This document shows positions 1 to 10,133 of a stretch of 64,000 nt of DNA, piece after piece (positions within the stretch are counted from its first letter, which is position 1; each line of letters begins with the position of its first letter). The stretch comes from Hsuehochloa calcarea. Lineage: Eukaryota; Streptophyta; Magnoliopsida; Poales; Poaceae. The DNA is taken from contig CM070601.1 in assembly GCA_036346395.1 (NCBI GenBank), forward strand, positions 20,519,763-20,583,762. Reading direction: 5' to 3'. Position numbers and translations under genes: made by a program. The notes beneath the pieces are model-generated. The model saw nothing but the letters and a program-made list of their open reading frames with translations, did not search any database and was not told where the DNA came from.

Positions 1-367
1 CTCAATATGCTTTGCTAGCATGCAATGTTTTAAGTATCAGAAAATCTGCCAATTTATTTGTTAGAATAAGAACCCTAAGGGTAAGAAGGTTGCCTATTTA
101 CCTGACCCCTTATAATTCTTGCATGACATATCCTTCTGCTACACAAATGAACAATAAGTTTGCTTGATTGACTGGGCATCTCCCTGTGTGTTTGCATGGG
201 ATTGGCTAGAAAAGCTTACATCATTATTTTCCAAAGGCTAGAGAACAATCTTAGAAACCTGCATTATTCTTTGCACATATGATCATTTTGTGAGTCCTCC
301 AGAGATCTGACACTCCAGACCGGTATTATGACAGGTTCTTGACATCAGTATATTTGTTCTTTGACAG

Positions 368-2119
368 GACATTAAAGCACTTTTTCCTTCCGACTACAAT
401 CCATTTTATGCTGGATTTGGCAACAGAGACACCGACGAGTTTAGTTACAAAAAGATGGGTATTCCCAAAGGCAAGATTTTTATCATCAACCCAAAGGTAT
501 CTCTGTTAAACTAGTCAAAGTCAGTAATATTATGCGTGTATAATTGCCTCTAAGTAATATCTTGTGTGCATGCAGGGTGAAGTGGCCATTAACAGTTCTG
601 TTGATGTAAAGTCTTATACCTCCTTACATACCCTTGTCAATGACATGTTCCCTCCAACAACTCTGGTTGAGCAGGTCATCTGTCATTCCAAACATCTAAT
701 TTATATTTTGCTTTTGTCCCGGACATAGATTGGAATAATGTTCTACTAAGGACATATATCGATTTGTCAAACATCTAACAAAAATTTCACATGCATTGGG
801 TATAGTTAGAAACTTAATAGTTCCCATTCATTTCATTTTGTTACTTTTAGTCTCTTCTTTTGGGTACCCTGAACAAACTTAATTTTGTTCATAGCACTGA
901 AAATATGTGCAGTATCGATTCTACCACCGGAAATTTGATTATTTCGTTTATGCCATTCTTTCGTCAGTGCGCATTTCGTTTTTGCCACTCCATCCAATTA
1001 TCCGTCAATTCAACGTGTTTGGCCATTAAGAAAAAAAAGCAAAAAATATTTAAAGAAATAAAAAAAATGAAAATAAAATCAAGGATAATACCACAATATA
1101 TAGAAACTTCAGGGACCACTTTTGAACAAAAAATTAAAATCGCACAAAAGTTTTACACCGGGAAAATTTTGGCAATGTTATATAAAAGTTGAGGAAGATT
1201 AAAACATTTCCCATATTGTAATATTTTTGAGAAATTTTCCTAGTGTATTTTTTTGAAAAAAAAAACTATTCAAAAGTTATCCTTCAAATTTGATATATTT
1301 TTTGGTAGTTTTCTTTATTTTCCCGTTTTCCCCCTGTTTTTTTGGTATTATTATTATTATTTTGCAGTTTTCTTAACGGTCAAACACGTTGACTTGACAG
1401 AAAATTTGGATGGAGTGGTATAAATGAAATGCGTACTAACGGAAGAGTGGCATAAACGAAATGGTCAAATTTCCTGTGGCAAAACCGATATCACACATAT
1501 TTTCAGTGGCATGAACAAAATGTTTCCCTTCAGATAATGTTGCCTTACCTCATATATTGATTTTGAATAGCCTACAGATCGTATGGATATTCCTTGCCAT
1601 AAATAAATAATAAATAAAAGAAAGCACAGATATTTTTCATCATTCAACCTTCTAATTACCACAGAAGTTTACTAGCTAGATATGTGAAGTTGTGAACTTG
1701 CTGTCCGGAATCCCGGATACCAATGTTTTTTGTGTTGCACAATAGATAACAGTTGATCTGAAGTATGCATACTGCAGTCAGTTACAGAAGGTTACCAAGT
1801 TATACAATTACATTTTCTGCGCATAGATAAAAGGCCAGATAGAGAAAATGTATGGGCCTTATGCATGCAAACTGCTCATAAGATTAGCTACACTGATATA
1901 GCCATACCTCTAGCTCTATACTGGCTGATAGTTGAATGGCCATACCTCTAGTTCTTTTGAGAGCAACTACAGTGATAGCGTTCCACTAGCGTGTGATGAT
2001 TAATGTCATTCAACTCGAGTGATTTTCTTTTTCCTCTGATTATCCATGATAATGCTGCGCAGGAAGACTACAATTCCTGGAATTACTGGAAGATGCCGTT
2101 GCCAGATGTTGATTTGTAG
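368..2119 (+). CDS. PAH: Phosphatidate phosphatase (lipin/PAH family), 3' end: last three coding exons
   Basis: Lipin-type Mg-dependent phosphatidate phosphatases convert phosphatidic acid to diacylglycerol at the ER and control membrane phospholipid versus storage lipid synthesis. Three exons join in frame: 368-496, 576-674 and 2063-2119 (stop TAG at 2117-2119). Each is bounded by AG/GT sites. They encode 43, 33 and 18 residues. The first two carry the C-terminal lipin (LNS2) signature, including DYNPFYAGFGNRDTDE and GIPKGKIFIINPKGEV. The last exon gives the characteristic tail EDYNSWNYWKMPLPDVDL. The catalytic DxDxT motif lies upstream, outside the window; positions 1-367 are intron. All introns are in phase 0. 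The last intron (675-2062, about 1.4 kb) is inflated by a fold-back element. The 3' UTR probably runs to roughly 2.6 kb. The family is recognised with confidence; which PAH paralogue it is cannot be told. Confidence 0.95.
882..1522. mobile_element. Fold-back (long-TIR) MITE-like element in the last PAH intron
   Basis: The left arm (about 882-1030) is an imperfect inverted copy of the right arm (about 1372-1522). Both read outward-in from TTTTGTTCAT through CACTGAAAATATGTG and ATTTCGTTTATGCCA to CAACGTGTTTG. The arms are about 150 bp and flank an AT-rich spacer of about 340 bp. No coding capacity is credible. Target duplications were not clear, so the superfamily is unassigned; Mutator-like or another long-TIR non-autonomous element is possible. 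It lies wholly within the intron and does not touch the splice sites. Confidence 0.8.
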
Positions 2120-5100
2120 TGTAGTCTTGACAAGTACAACACTAGATACCGGTAACAGCAACAGCATAACAGTCAAGTTCGTGTACACTAATTCTCATCA
2201 CTACGGCGTGGTTCTGTCCGATCTGCAAAGCATATCAAGAGTTTCCAAATGTACGATTTTGATAGCCAATACAAAGGTTGCCATTGTCGTTTCCTCGTCG
2301 CAGCTCTCCTGATCATACATCTTTTAGGGAGTGGTCTGATTGTCTTCGTCGAGCTTGGTGGTGTGTTTAGTGGCTGACTCGTCGCATCTCAGTTCATGAC
2401 AATGTGTAGCGGGGCCTGTAATCTCTCCAGGTTACACCAGCAGTTGCTAGCCTGCAGTTCTTTTGTTCTCATATATAGCTGCAACTCCTGTACATGTCAA
2501 TTAGATGGCTCCTGATTTATGAAAGCAACTGGCAACACAAAATTGTCCAACACGCTGTATGTTGTATATTATGGAAGACAAGATTGTGCATTTCGTGCCC
2601 CATTTCCACCTTTTCCTTGTGCTGCATGTGATTTACATCCCGTGCCTTGTGGATGGAGCGGAGGCGAAGCTGTAGACGGGTCTGATGACATCTAATTATT
2701 TTTTAAATAAATAAAAAAAGCTGAACAAGCAGTCAAATTCTGCACCAAACTTTTTTCAGGGGCCCCAGGGCTGCTGGGAGGAAACAGAAACCTTTAGCCT
2801 GCTTCCAGTCGCGGAGGAGGCAAAGAAACGCCTCGAGCTCTGAGATCACCTTCCTTTCTACTCCTTTGGGGCCTAACGTTTTGGACGCACTCAAAGACAA
2901 GCTCGGCTCGCTGTTTAGCAAGGCAGGGACGCATGGGCAGAAGAACTAACACGCGTACAGCGATAGTACAGTGAGCTTTTGAAGCGCCTGTACAAAATGT
3001 ACCGTCATCTAAGGATTTATTCTGTGCTCATCTGATCTCTCGTCCGTCATGAACTCGCAGCGCAGTTATGTAGATGGATGTCAGTAGGGAGCCACCACGA
3101 GGTAGAATTGCAATTATCAACGTAGGCATCAGTGTCTTTTTTTTTTTTTTATAGACGCGTGGTGATCTTTCCTTTTCTTTTTAAGTTTTTCTACTTACAC
3201 TAACTCTGCAGATGAAATATAGTTGTGTAGATCATATACCTTGAGATGTCTTCATCACAGTCACAACTAGGGTCATCAAATCTAGACCGGTTCAAATGCC
3301 GGGCCGTGTCCGACCCAAAATTTTAAAAATATTATTTTAGTTTTTGGATAAAAATAATATTTAATTCATTTTCAAAATAAAAGATATATATTTTTTATTT
3401 TTATTACATTTATCGGGATTTTTGGACTTCAGGTCTAATCAAATCTAACTGACCATATAAGGTTATCTATCTCGCACACATGTCAAAGCTAGACTTTAAC
3501 CTATATGCTGTAGGTATTAGGATTCGAACACGTGCATTATGAATTGAATGGTGCCATGGCTTATCAACTCATACGTTTTCCTTAGGAGCTGCAGAAACCA
3601 AGTAACATAAATATATCAGAGTTTTAGTTCAACAAAGGAATACACAAAAATGAATAATCAGTGGAGAAAGATACTAATAAAAAGTAAAAACAATTACCGT
3701 GCCTTCTCCACTACGTCTAGGATAAAGTTAGTGTTGAAGTTCTACATTGCTCTCAGCTCCTCTCTTTCTTTTCCTTTAAAAAATCACGATAGAATAGAGT
3801 GAGCTCATATGAATTAGAAGCAAGATGCTACCTTTAGATACTCCGCCTAATATAAACACACGGATCTTGCACGTTCGAACCACCGCCGACCACGTAAGGT
3901 AAGAGCAGTGGCTGCAGCAGCCTGCAAGTGGAATTCCTTTCAGGCCTGCAATTCACCTTCAACCCGGAGGTTTGGCAGCTGGCCACAAACCTAACCTGCG
4001 TATCACATTCCCTAATCCCTATCCAAGTAGCTAAACCAACAGCAAATGGGACATCTTTATACAGGAATAATTCATCGAGTTAGGACTTTGGGACGATGAT
4101 GTTGGCCTTATGATATCTTTAAGCAATTCTTGGAACGTTGCTTACTTGCTTAGTGCTCTTGCTCTAGCTGGGAGATTGGGAATGGAGTAGTAGTAGCAGA
4201 GAATAAAGAAAGTGGGTCACACAGTCAAGGGCTTTGTAATGTGAAATTTTATATGCATGTGTGTTGTACTTTGGTTAACCAGATGGTCTACTACTAGGAT
4301 TACCTCTTTGCCGGAATTTACGGCTTGTCGATTTTGCTCTGTAACAAGTGGAGGCTCAAGGAAGAAGAACGGAGGAAACAAAGAAATAAACTGACACTGG
4401 TGTCATCCTCAGTCCTCACACTTCAGTTGTTCAAGGATCAGTCCAAATTCCGAAGCATCGATCGGTTCGTGATACGAAGGTCTCAAACTGTCACACAGGC
4501 TGATATTGCCGTGCATTGATGAGTGATGGCTGATGACACCCTCGCACACTTCGACAGGTTGACGTGCACGAAGAAGAAGCATAAACAAATGCACGCACCC
4601 ACAAGCACAACAGCGCATCACTGTAGTACTGTACCATCCCATGCTTAGTTTTTGCATTTGTTCTGGGGGCATGAGCTCCCCATTTCGAATTCGAAATCAG
4701 CTGAAGCTGCCAAAGATTTGAGCAAAGTCGGGTTCAGTAACGGCAGCGCCATACGGGCAAGAGCACGGCCCGGTTGCTACGCGGGCCAAGCGCCTCGCAC
4801 GGTACAGATCCTGCATATCATCCGTACTGCTCGTAACTCGGTCAGTCACTGGTTGGAACTAGAAACGCGCTCCTAATTAATCTCCCTTGCTTGCAGTGAC
4901 TCTTACCTCTAAGTAGTACTAACCCTGTACTGGCATAGTATATTTCTCTCAAATCAAACGGCACGAGCTAGCCATGGAAAGAAGAGAAGCATGCAGAGGC
5001 CGGAAGGCAAAAGCAAAAGAACACCACCCTAATCAGTACTTGTGCGATCGCTAAAGCCGATTTTCTCTCAGAAAAGAAGGGAGTAGTAAAGCACTATAGC

Positions 5101-5278
5101 CAGGGACAGAGCAACGACAGAGAGACGAGACAGCGAGCGAACACCGGGGTACACTACGCAGTGCTGCATTACTGCATTTGCATACATAATGCCGGGACAG
5201 AAAGAGGATTGAGATGCAAACAAAAGGCAGATCATACGGGCAATGGTAGGGCCCCTCAAGAAAGAGTATAAGCCGATT
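2120..5278. other. PAH 3' UTR and intergenic DNA upstream of the MAKR-like gene
   Basis: Roughly the first 450 bp should be PAH 3' UTR; no polyadenylation signal could be chosen with confidence. A coding-looking patch near 2807-2951 (+) ends in an open frame VLDALKDKLGSLFSKAG and a TAA stop, preceded by a pyrimidine-rich AG. It could be a stray exon fragment, but no family was recognised. A T-run sits near 3138-3151. The stretch 3270-3560 has GGGCCG-rich then AT-rich sequence resembling transposon ends, without a definable element. Nothing else was recognised. Confidence 0.5.
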
Positions 5279-5284
5279 TATAAA
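5279..5284 (+). promoter_or_regulatory. TATA box of the MAKR-like gene
   Basis: TATAAA inside GATTTATAAACCCC lies about 120 bp upstream of the ATG at 5404. It is followed by a C-rich, A-rich leader free of upstream ATG codons in the likely transcript. Position and context fit a plant core promoter with a short 5' UTR starting near 5310. Confidence 0.65.
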
Positions 5285-5403
5285 CCCCTATGGCACTGCC
5301 ATTTTCACTGCTCTGAAATCATCCAAAGAGGCTAAGACACAACAAACCATCTCGATCTCCAAGCCAAGAACTCGCAGCTCACCAGGCTAACAGGGCAAGA
5401 ACA

Positions 5404-6507
5404 ATGGCGAGCAGGCAAGGCGAGGAGGGAAATGAGGTCCACGGCCAGGTGCTTCAAGAGGAGGATTACATCGACATGGACTTGAGCTCAGCTGCTGCTG
5501 GAGCAGCGCCGCCTCTGCCGAGGGAGTTCGAGTTCCACATGTCGGCGCCGATGGACCGGTGGGGGGAGCCCCTGGCGTCGCCGGCCGACGAGCTCTTCTA
5601 CAAGGGGAAGCTCCTGCCGCTGCACCTGCCGCCGCGCATCCAGATGTTCGAGGAGCTCCTCGACGGATGCGTTGCGGCCGGAGTCGGGGGGCGGCTCCTC
5701 GCCGTAAGCACCGCCCCGGCGACGCCGTACGAGTCGTGCAACGCGTCGCCGGCGAACTCGTGCTACGTCAGCGGGGAGCTCAACGTGGAGGAGTACTTCC
5801 AAGAATACGCGGCCGGCGTGGCCGACGCCGCGGCGACCGCGGCAGCTGCCTGCGAGAAGAAGCCGTGGTCTAGGAAGCTCAAGTTCATCAGGCAGCTCAA
5901 CCTCGACCTCAAGCTCAAGGCCTCGAAAGCATACCTCAAGACGATATTTGCCGCCAAACCAGGAAACCCAGACGACAAGAACGTTCTTGGCACCACGAGA
6001 GGAGCAAAAGGGCTCTCCCATGGCCATGGCCACCACAGGGCATGGAGGAAGAATCCATTTGGCCAGATCAGAAGCAACAGGTGCATCGCCGCCTCGCAGA
6101 GCAGCGGCATGGGCGGCGGCCCTGGTGCACTCGGAGGAGGGAGGCTCAAAGAACGAGAGCACGGGCACAGAAGGTCCTTCTCCAGCGTCATCGTCCGGTA
6201 CTCGTTGTCGAGCAAGACATCCCCTGCGCCGCCCTCGTCGTCGTCGTGCTCGTCTTCATCGAAATCCTCCACCTCCTCATCGGCCGGGAGCTCGAGCGAG
6301 TCCGACGGCGCGGGGCCGGCGCTGCGAAGGAGCAGCAGCGCGAGCTCGGAGGTGGAGAATCCGATCCAGGGGCTGATCGCCTACTGCAAGAAGTCCCAGC
6401 AGCTGGCCTCGGTGAGGAAGAGCGCCAGCGACGCCGGGTTCCGGTTCTCGTCGACAGCGGCGTCCAAGATCGCTGCAGAATCCGAGGGTCTAGAGGAGCT
6501 GATCTAG
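5404..6507 (+). CDS. Membrane-associated kinase regulator (MAKR)-like protein
   Basis: A 367-residue single-exon protein. MAKR/BKI1-type proteins are intrinsically disordered, attach to the plasma membrane through basic patches, and modulate leucine-rich-repeat receptor kinases. Visible hallmarks in order: DYIDMDLSS (about 21-29); FEFHMS (about 43-48); SPADELFYKGKLLPLHLPP (about 59-78) running into RIQMFEEL; a basic helix-forming patch WSRKLKFIRQ..LKLKASKAYLK (about 154-178); HRRSFSSVIVRYS (about 258-270); a serine tract; and a C-terminal IQGLIAYCKKSQQ conserved block. The ATG is the first after a TATA-bearing leader, in the context ACAATGG. The coding DNA is strongly GC-rich at third positions, as in many grass genes. 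Two long antisense frames here are shadows caused by that bias. The C-terminus lacks a clear kinase-inhibitory BKI1 tail, so MAKR is a better label than BKI1. The receptor partner cannot be read from the sequence. Confidence 0.88.
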   Translation: MASRQGEEGNEVHGQVLQEEDYIDMDLSSAAAGAAPPLPREFEFHMSAPMDRWGEPLASPADELFYKGKLLPLHLPPRIQMFEELLDGCVAAGVGGRLLAVSTAPATPYESCNASPANSCYVSGELNVEEYFQEYAAGVADAAATAAAACEKKPWSRKLKFIRQLNLDLKLKASKAYLKTIFAAKPGNPDDKNVLGTTRGAKGLSHGHGHHRAWRKNPFGQIRSNRCIAASQSSGMGGGPGALGGGRLKEREHGHRRSFSSVIVRYSLSSKTSPAPPSSSSCSSSSKSSTSSSAGSSSESDGAGPALRRSSSASSEVENPIQGLIAYCKKSQQLASVRKSASDAGFRFSSTAASKIAAESEGLEELI

Positions 6508-7992
6508 AATTGCAGAGGACGATGACACTGTGATGAATGAATGTACAATGATGCATTGCATTCTGAAATTTTTGTAACACTGAAACTTGTGTTCTTGACT
6601 ACCCTGTGTCATGATGGCATTGTTCAAATGAACGGCCTCTGAACTTTTCATCGTAGATTGCTTTCAGTATATTATGAAATTGAGTGACTTGTAGAATGAT
6701 TTCTGTCAAGTAATAATCATGTTAATACGTAAAAGTCTACAATTTGACATAGATGTAGAATACCAGTCCGGAGCAGATTCTTTAACTCTAAAAATGCATT
6801 GCAAAAGGAATATCTCTGACTAGTAGTACTACATGATGCGTGTGCTAAAGTATAAAATGAGAGAAAAAAAAACTAAATAAAGTCGCAACTCGTAAGTTAG
6901 GAACATAACGTGATGAATGAAGATAATGATGGGAACAAATTATTTCTGCCGAGTTGGCATATTGGTCAATGCTTATATGTGTTTACATATGTGGAAATGG
7001 CCTGCTTACTAGTTGCTTCAGAAGACCAGAAAATTAACGTAGCGCCAAGGCATGCATGAAGATATAACTAAAGCAAAGATCATACGCTTTTTACAGAATA
7101 ATTGAGGAGATGATCACAGATTTAAGTTAGCAAGACATGAAGATATCATCAATTCATCACGCAGCCTGACAAGTGACAACAGTAAGATATTATCTGACAT
7201 TGTGGGAGAGGCTTAAGTGGCAGGTTACAGATAAGCCCCTGCATGCACATGCATTTTCTGATTTATTAATTATTGTTCACTCGTATTCAATATTCGTATT
7301 TATTAGTGTCGGTTGTTTGTTTTTTTACTAATTGTAAGTCGATTTTACTAATCAATTCTGCTTTTCTGCTTCAACCTTTATCAGTAAGTCCAATTATTAA
7401 TCAATCTCTCTCTATTGTGATAGCCTCACCGGCTTCTACGCACGCGAATGCCTGGACACACACACACTGGAACGCTAAAGATGAAGATGAACTCACAAGA
7501 CAGAAGTTTGGTGCTACTCAAAAACTGTTAGAGCTTTTCTTTTTCTTTTCTTATTTATACTAGTAAATAACAAGTAACTTAAGCACTATATGCACCTACA
7601 GCCACCTTCCCACCTTCAAGCAAATAGTTCAGTTAGTCCCACATTCAGGTAATTAGATCAGCCACTACAGCACTACATGCACCTACAACCACTACATGCC
7701 CTTCAATGCCGCATGACTGCTAGTGTTATATGTTGCGCACTACTCAGCCATGCAAACTCAATTAAGTCAAAATTATAGCTAACATGTTGCTACCTCTTCC
7801 AATGCAATAATCTATCACAATTAACTTCTAATTCTATCTAATTATTGCTTAATGCTGACCATTGCGACATCAAACATGCATACACGTTCAATCGTCGTCG
7901 ATCCCTACCGGGGAAACTTGTCACGCTCTCTCTACTTCGAACTCTTTTCTCCTTTGGCTATGTATGTTTGTGCTTCTATTCGTACGGATACA

Positions 7993-7995
<3 letters not shown>
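6508..7995. other. Intergenic AT-rich DNA
   Basis: MAKR-like 3' UTR followed by AT-rich sequence with no convincing exon. Near 7585-7690 the short phrase ACTACATGCACCTACAACC recurs imperfectly. Nothing else was recognised. Confidence 0.6.

Positions 7996-8056
<61 letters not shown>
7996..8056. repeat. (AT)n microsatellite
   Basis: About thirty uninterrupted AT dinucleotides. Overlapping reading frames through it are artefacts. Confidence 0.97.
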
Positions 8057-8058
<2 letters not shown>

Positions 8059-8078
8059 ATTAATACTTTGATATATCA

Positions 8079-8180
8079 AGATGTTATACGTTTATCGATG
8101 CCCTACTATATTATATATACACACACACACACACATACACATACACACAGGCAAGATGTTATACGTGATCGATGCCCTCT
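8079..8180. repeat. (AC)n microsatellite flanked by a direct repeat
   Basis: An interrupted AC tract (8119-8149) lies between two near-identical copies of AAGATGTTATACGT...ATCGATGCCCT (about 8079-8105 and 8153-8179). The arrangement suggests a local duplication with the microsatellite between the copies. Confidence 0.85.
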
Positions 8181-8599
8181 TCTCCTGTGTCGACGTTAAC
8201 CACCTCAACATTGTAGCTTCCTTAGTAACTGCGGTGACCTCTCATCTTCATTGATGCTGACATGTCTGCTTTAGTCGTTGTCTAACTATATAATCTTCTC
8301 ACCGTCGTCGGTGACGATGTGGCTATCACCAGCGATGACATGCTCCTACCTATCCAATGGACCCATATCTCTCATAGCTTGTCTTCAACGCAAAGCTTCA
8401 TCTCCTATCTATCAGGGATTCCCCATCATTGAGCTGCACGACGTTGTCGTCATCTCCACCACCATCACCTCGGCTCTTCGCTTCCCTATGGGTCAATGTC
8501 TTCTTGCAAAACAGATCGACACCAATGCACTCTTTCGTGGTCTCCTCCGACACCATTTGTGCTATCATTGTTATAATTTTATTTTCATTCAAGATTTCA

Positions 8600-9190
8600 G
8601 GTATTCTTTATTGGACTTCATGTACAAATCAAATTGCTAATTTTATTTTATTTATTCTGAATTTTAGCTATTTAGGAATTTTACTTAGGAATTCGTATAA
8701 AATCAAAGTGTTATTTTGCTTTTTATTCTGAATTTTAGTTATTCTTTTTTGTTAGAATTCATATACAAATCCAACAGTTAATTGCCCATTATTTTTTTGT
8801 TTCAAATTACAGTTATTTAGATATTTTACTTTGGAATTCTTATCAAAATTAAATTGCTAATTTATTTTATTTTTATTCCAATTTTCAATTATATTTTTTA
8901 TCGAAATTCATATACAAATCCAATTGCTAATTTGTCTTTAATTTTTTTATTCCAAATTATATTATTTTGGGGATTTTACTTATCAATTCGTATGGAAATC
9001 AAATTGCTTATTTTATTTTATTTTAAATTTTAGTTATTTTTTTGTTGGAATTCGTATACAAATCCAATTGCTAATTTTTGTTTAATTTTTATTCTGAATT
9101 ATATTTATTTGGGTTTTTACTTAGGAATTCGTATGGAAATTAAATTGCTAATTTTATTTTTATTTTGAAATTCAGTTATTTCTATATTGT
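8600..9190. repeat. Degenerate AT-rich tandem repeat, about 70-bp units in a dimeric pattern
   Basis: About eight diverged units are anchored by variants of CGTATACAAATCCAATTGCTAATTTT, at roughly 8619, 8694, 8760, 8840, 8909, 8989, 9052 and 9131. Spacing alternates between about 63-69 and 75-80 bp, and two anchor variants alternate (ATACAAATCCAA versus ATGGAAATCAAA). The higher-order unit is therefore about 145 bp. No coding frame is supported. Confidence 0.8.
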
Positions 9191-9236
9191 ACTTGACATG
9201 GACCCTTTCTTTTAATAGACTTGTAGATTTCGGATA

Positions 9237-10133
9237 TTAATTATGTGTATTATCCCTTAGGACCCCACACCCTTTATTTTTAGTGCTAAGGATTACAATC
9301 TGACTCTAACACAACTCTTCATTAGACTCTCGACTCGCACACAACCCAGACTCTTGTTAAACTCTAATACTAACTCATCGACACTCCTCTCAAGATAGAC
9401 CGAAGATATCAATCATGCCCATCTTATTATATATTATAGCACCCTCGTTAGGACCTAACCTTTTAGTGAAACAATCAGTTAATTATTCATCAGACTTGAT
9501 ACTCCAGCTTCAGCATCCTACCATTGAGATTCTACTTGATGAACCTATATATCAATCTCAACATGTTTGGTACGATAATGTTCTACCAGGTTGTTAGCAA
9601 TGTTGATTGCATATTTTATCATCATAATGCAACACCAAGGGGTTATTCCTTCATACCCAAAGCTCAGACAATAAACCCTTCATTTGTATCATTCCACTCA
9701 TGCTCAATGCCATTGCCATGCACCCTGCCTCTGCAATAGGATGAACCACAACCTCCTACTTCTTTCTCCTCCATGACATAATGTTACCTCTCGCAAAGAT
9801 ACAATATCCAGAGGAAGATCTCCTGTTGTCCACGCTGGTCGCCAAATCAGCATTGCAATACCCTTCCACATTTAGGTGTTGATTCTTCCTGAACCAAAGT
9901 AAGCCTCCCTGTCAATTGAATCTCTTGACTCAGCACGTTGCTTGTGATTCCTATCAATAGGCGAATAAATAAGGTAGCACCCAAGCATACTTGTGTGTGT
10001 TGTCCCTTGGGACCCCACACCCTTTATTTATAGTGTTAAGGATTACAATCCGACTCTAACACAACTCTTCATTAGAATCCCGACTCGCACATGACCCGGA
10101 CTATTATTAAACTCTAATATTAACTCACCAACA
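9237..10133 (-). mobile_element. Decayed, internally deleted Ty1/copia retrotransposon
   Basis: Two directly repeated LTR segments (about 9241-9383 and 9991-10133) share GACCCCACACCCTTTAT, ACACAACTCTTCATTAGA and TTAAACTCTAAT. Read on the minus strand the LTR starts TGTTGGTGAG or TGTCGATGAG and contains a TATAAATA box. A purine-rich tract (plus 9384-9394) abuts the 3' LTR as expected for a polypurine tract. Between the LTRs the minus strand shows copia RNase H remnants (about 9415-9910): GYCNADLATSVDNRRSSSGY and a following MSWRRKK. Gag, protease, integrase and most of reverse transcriptase are gone. LTR outer limits beyond the shared blocks are uncertain. Confidence 0.82.

Noticed and set aside
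5488..6272. Antisense frames of 226 and 169 codons opposite the MAKR-like gene
   Set aside because: They are shadows of a GC-rich third-position bias; the plus-strand frame has the conserved motifs.
7845..8199. Three overlapping frames of 69-115 codons
   Set aside because: They are created by the (AT)n and (AC)n microsatellites and contain poly Tyr-Ile and Thr-His runs.
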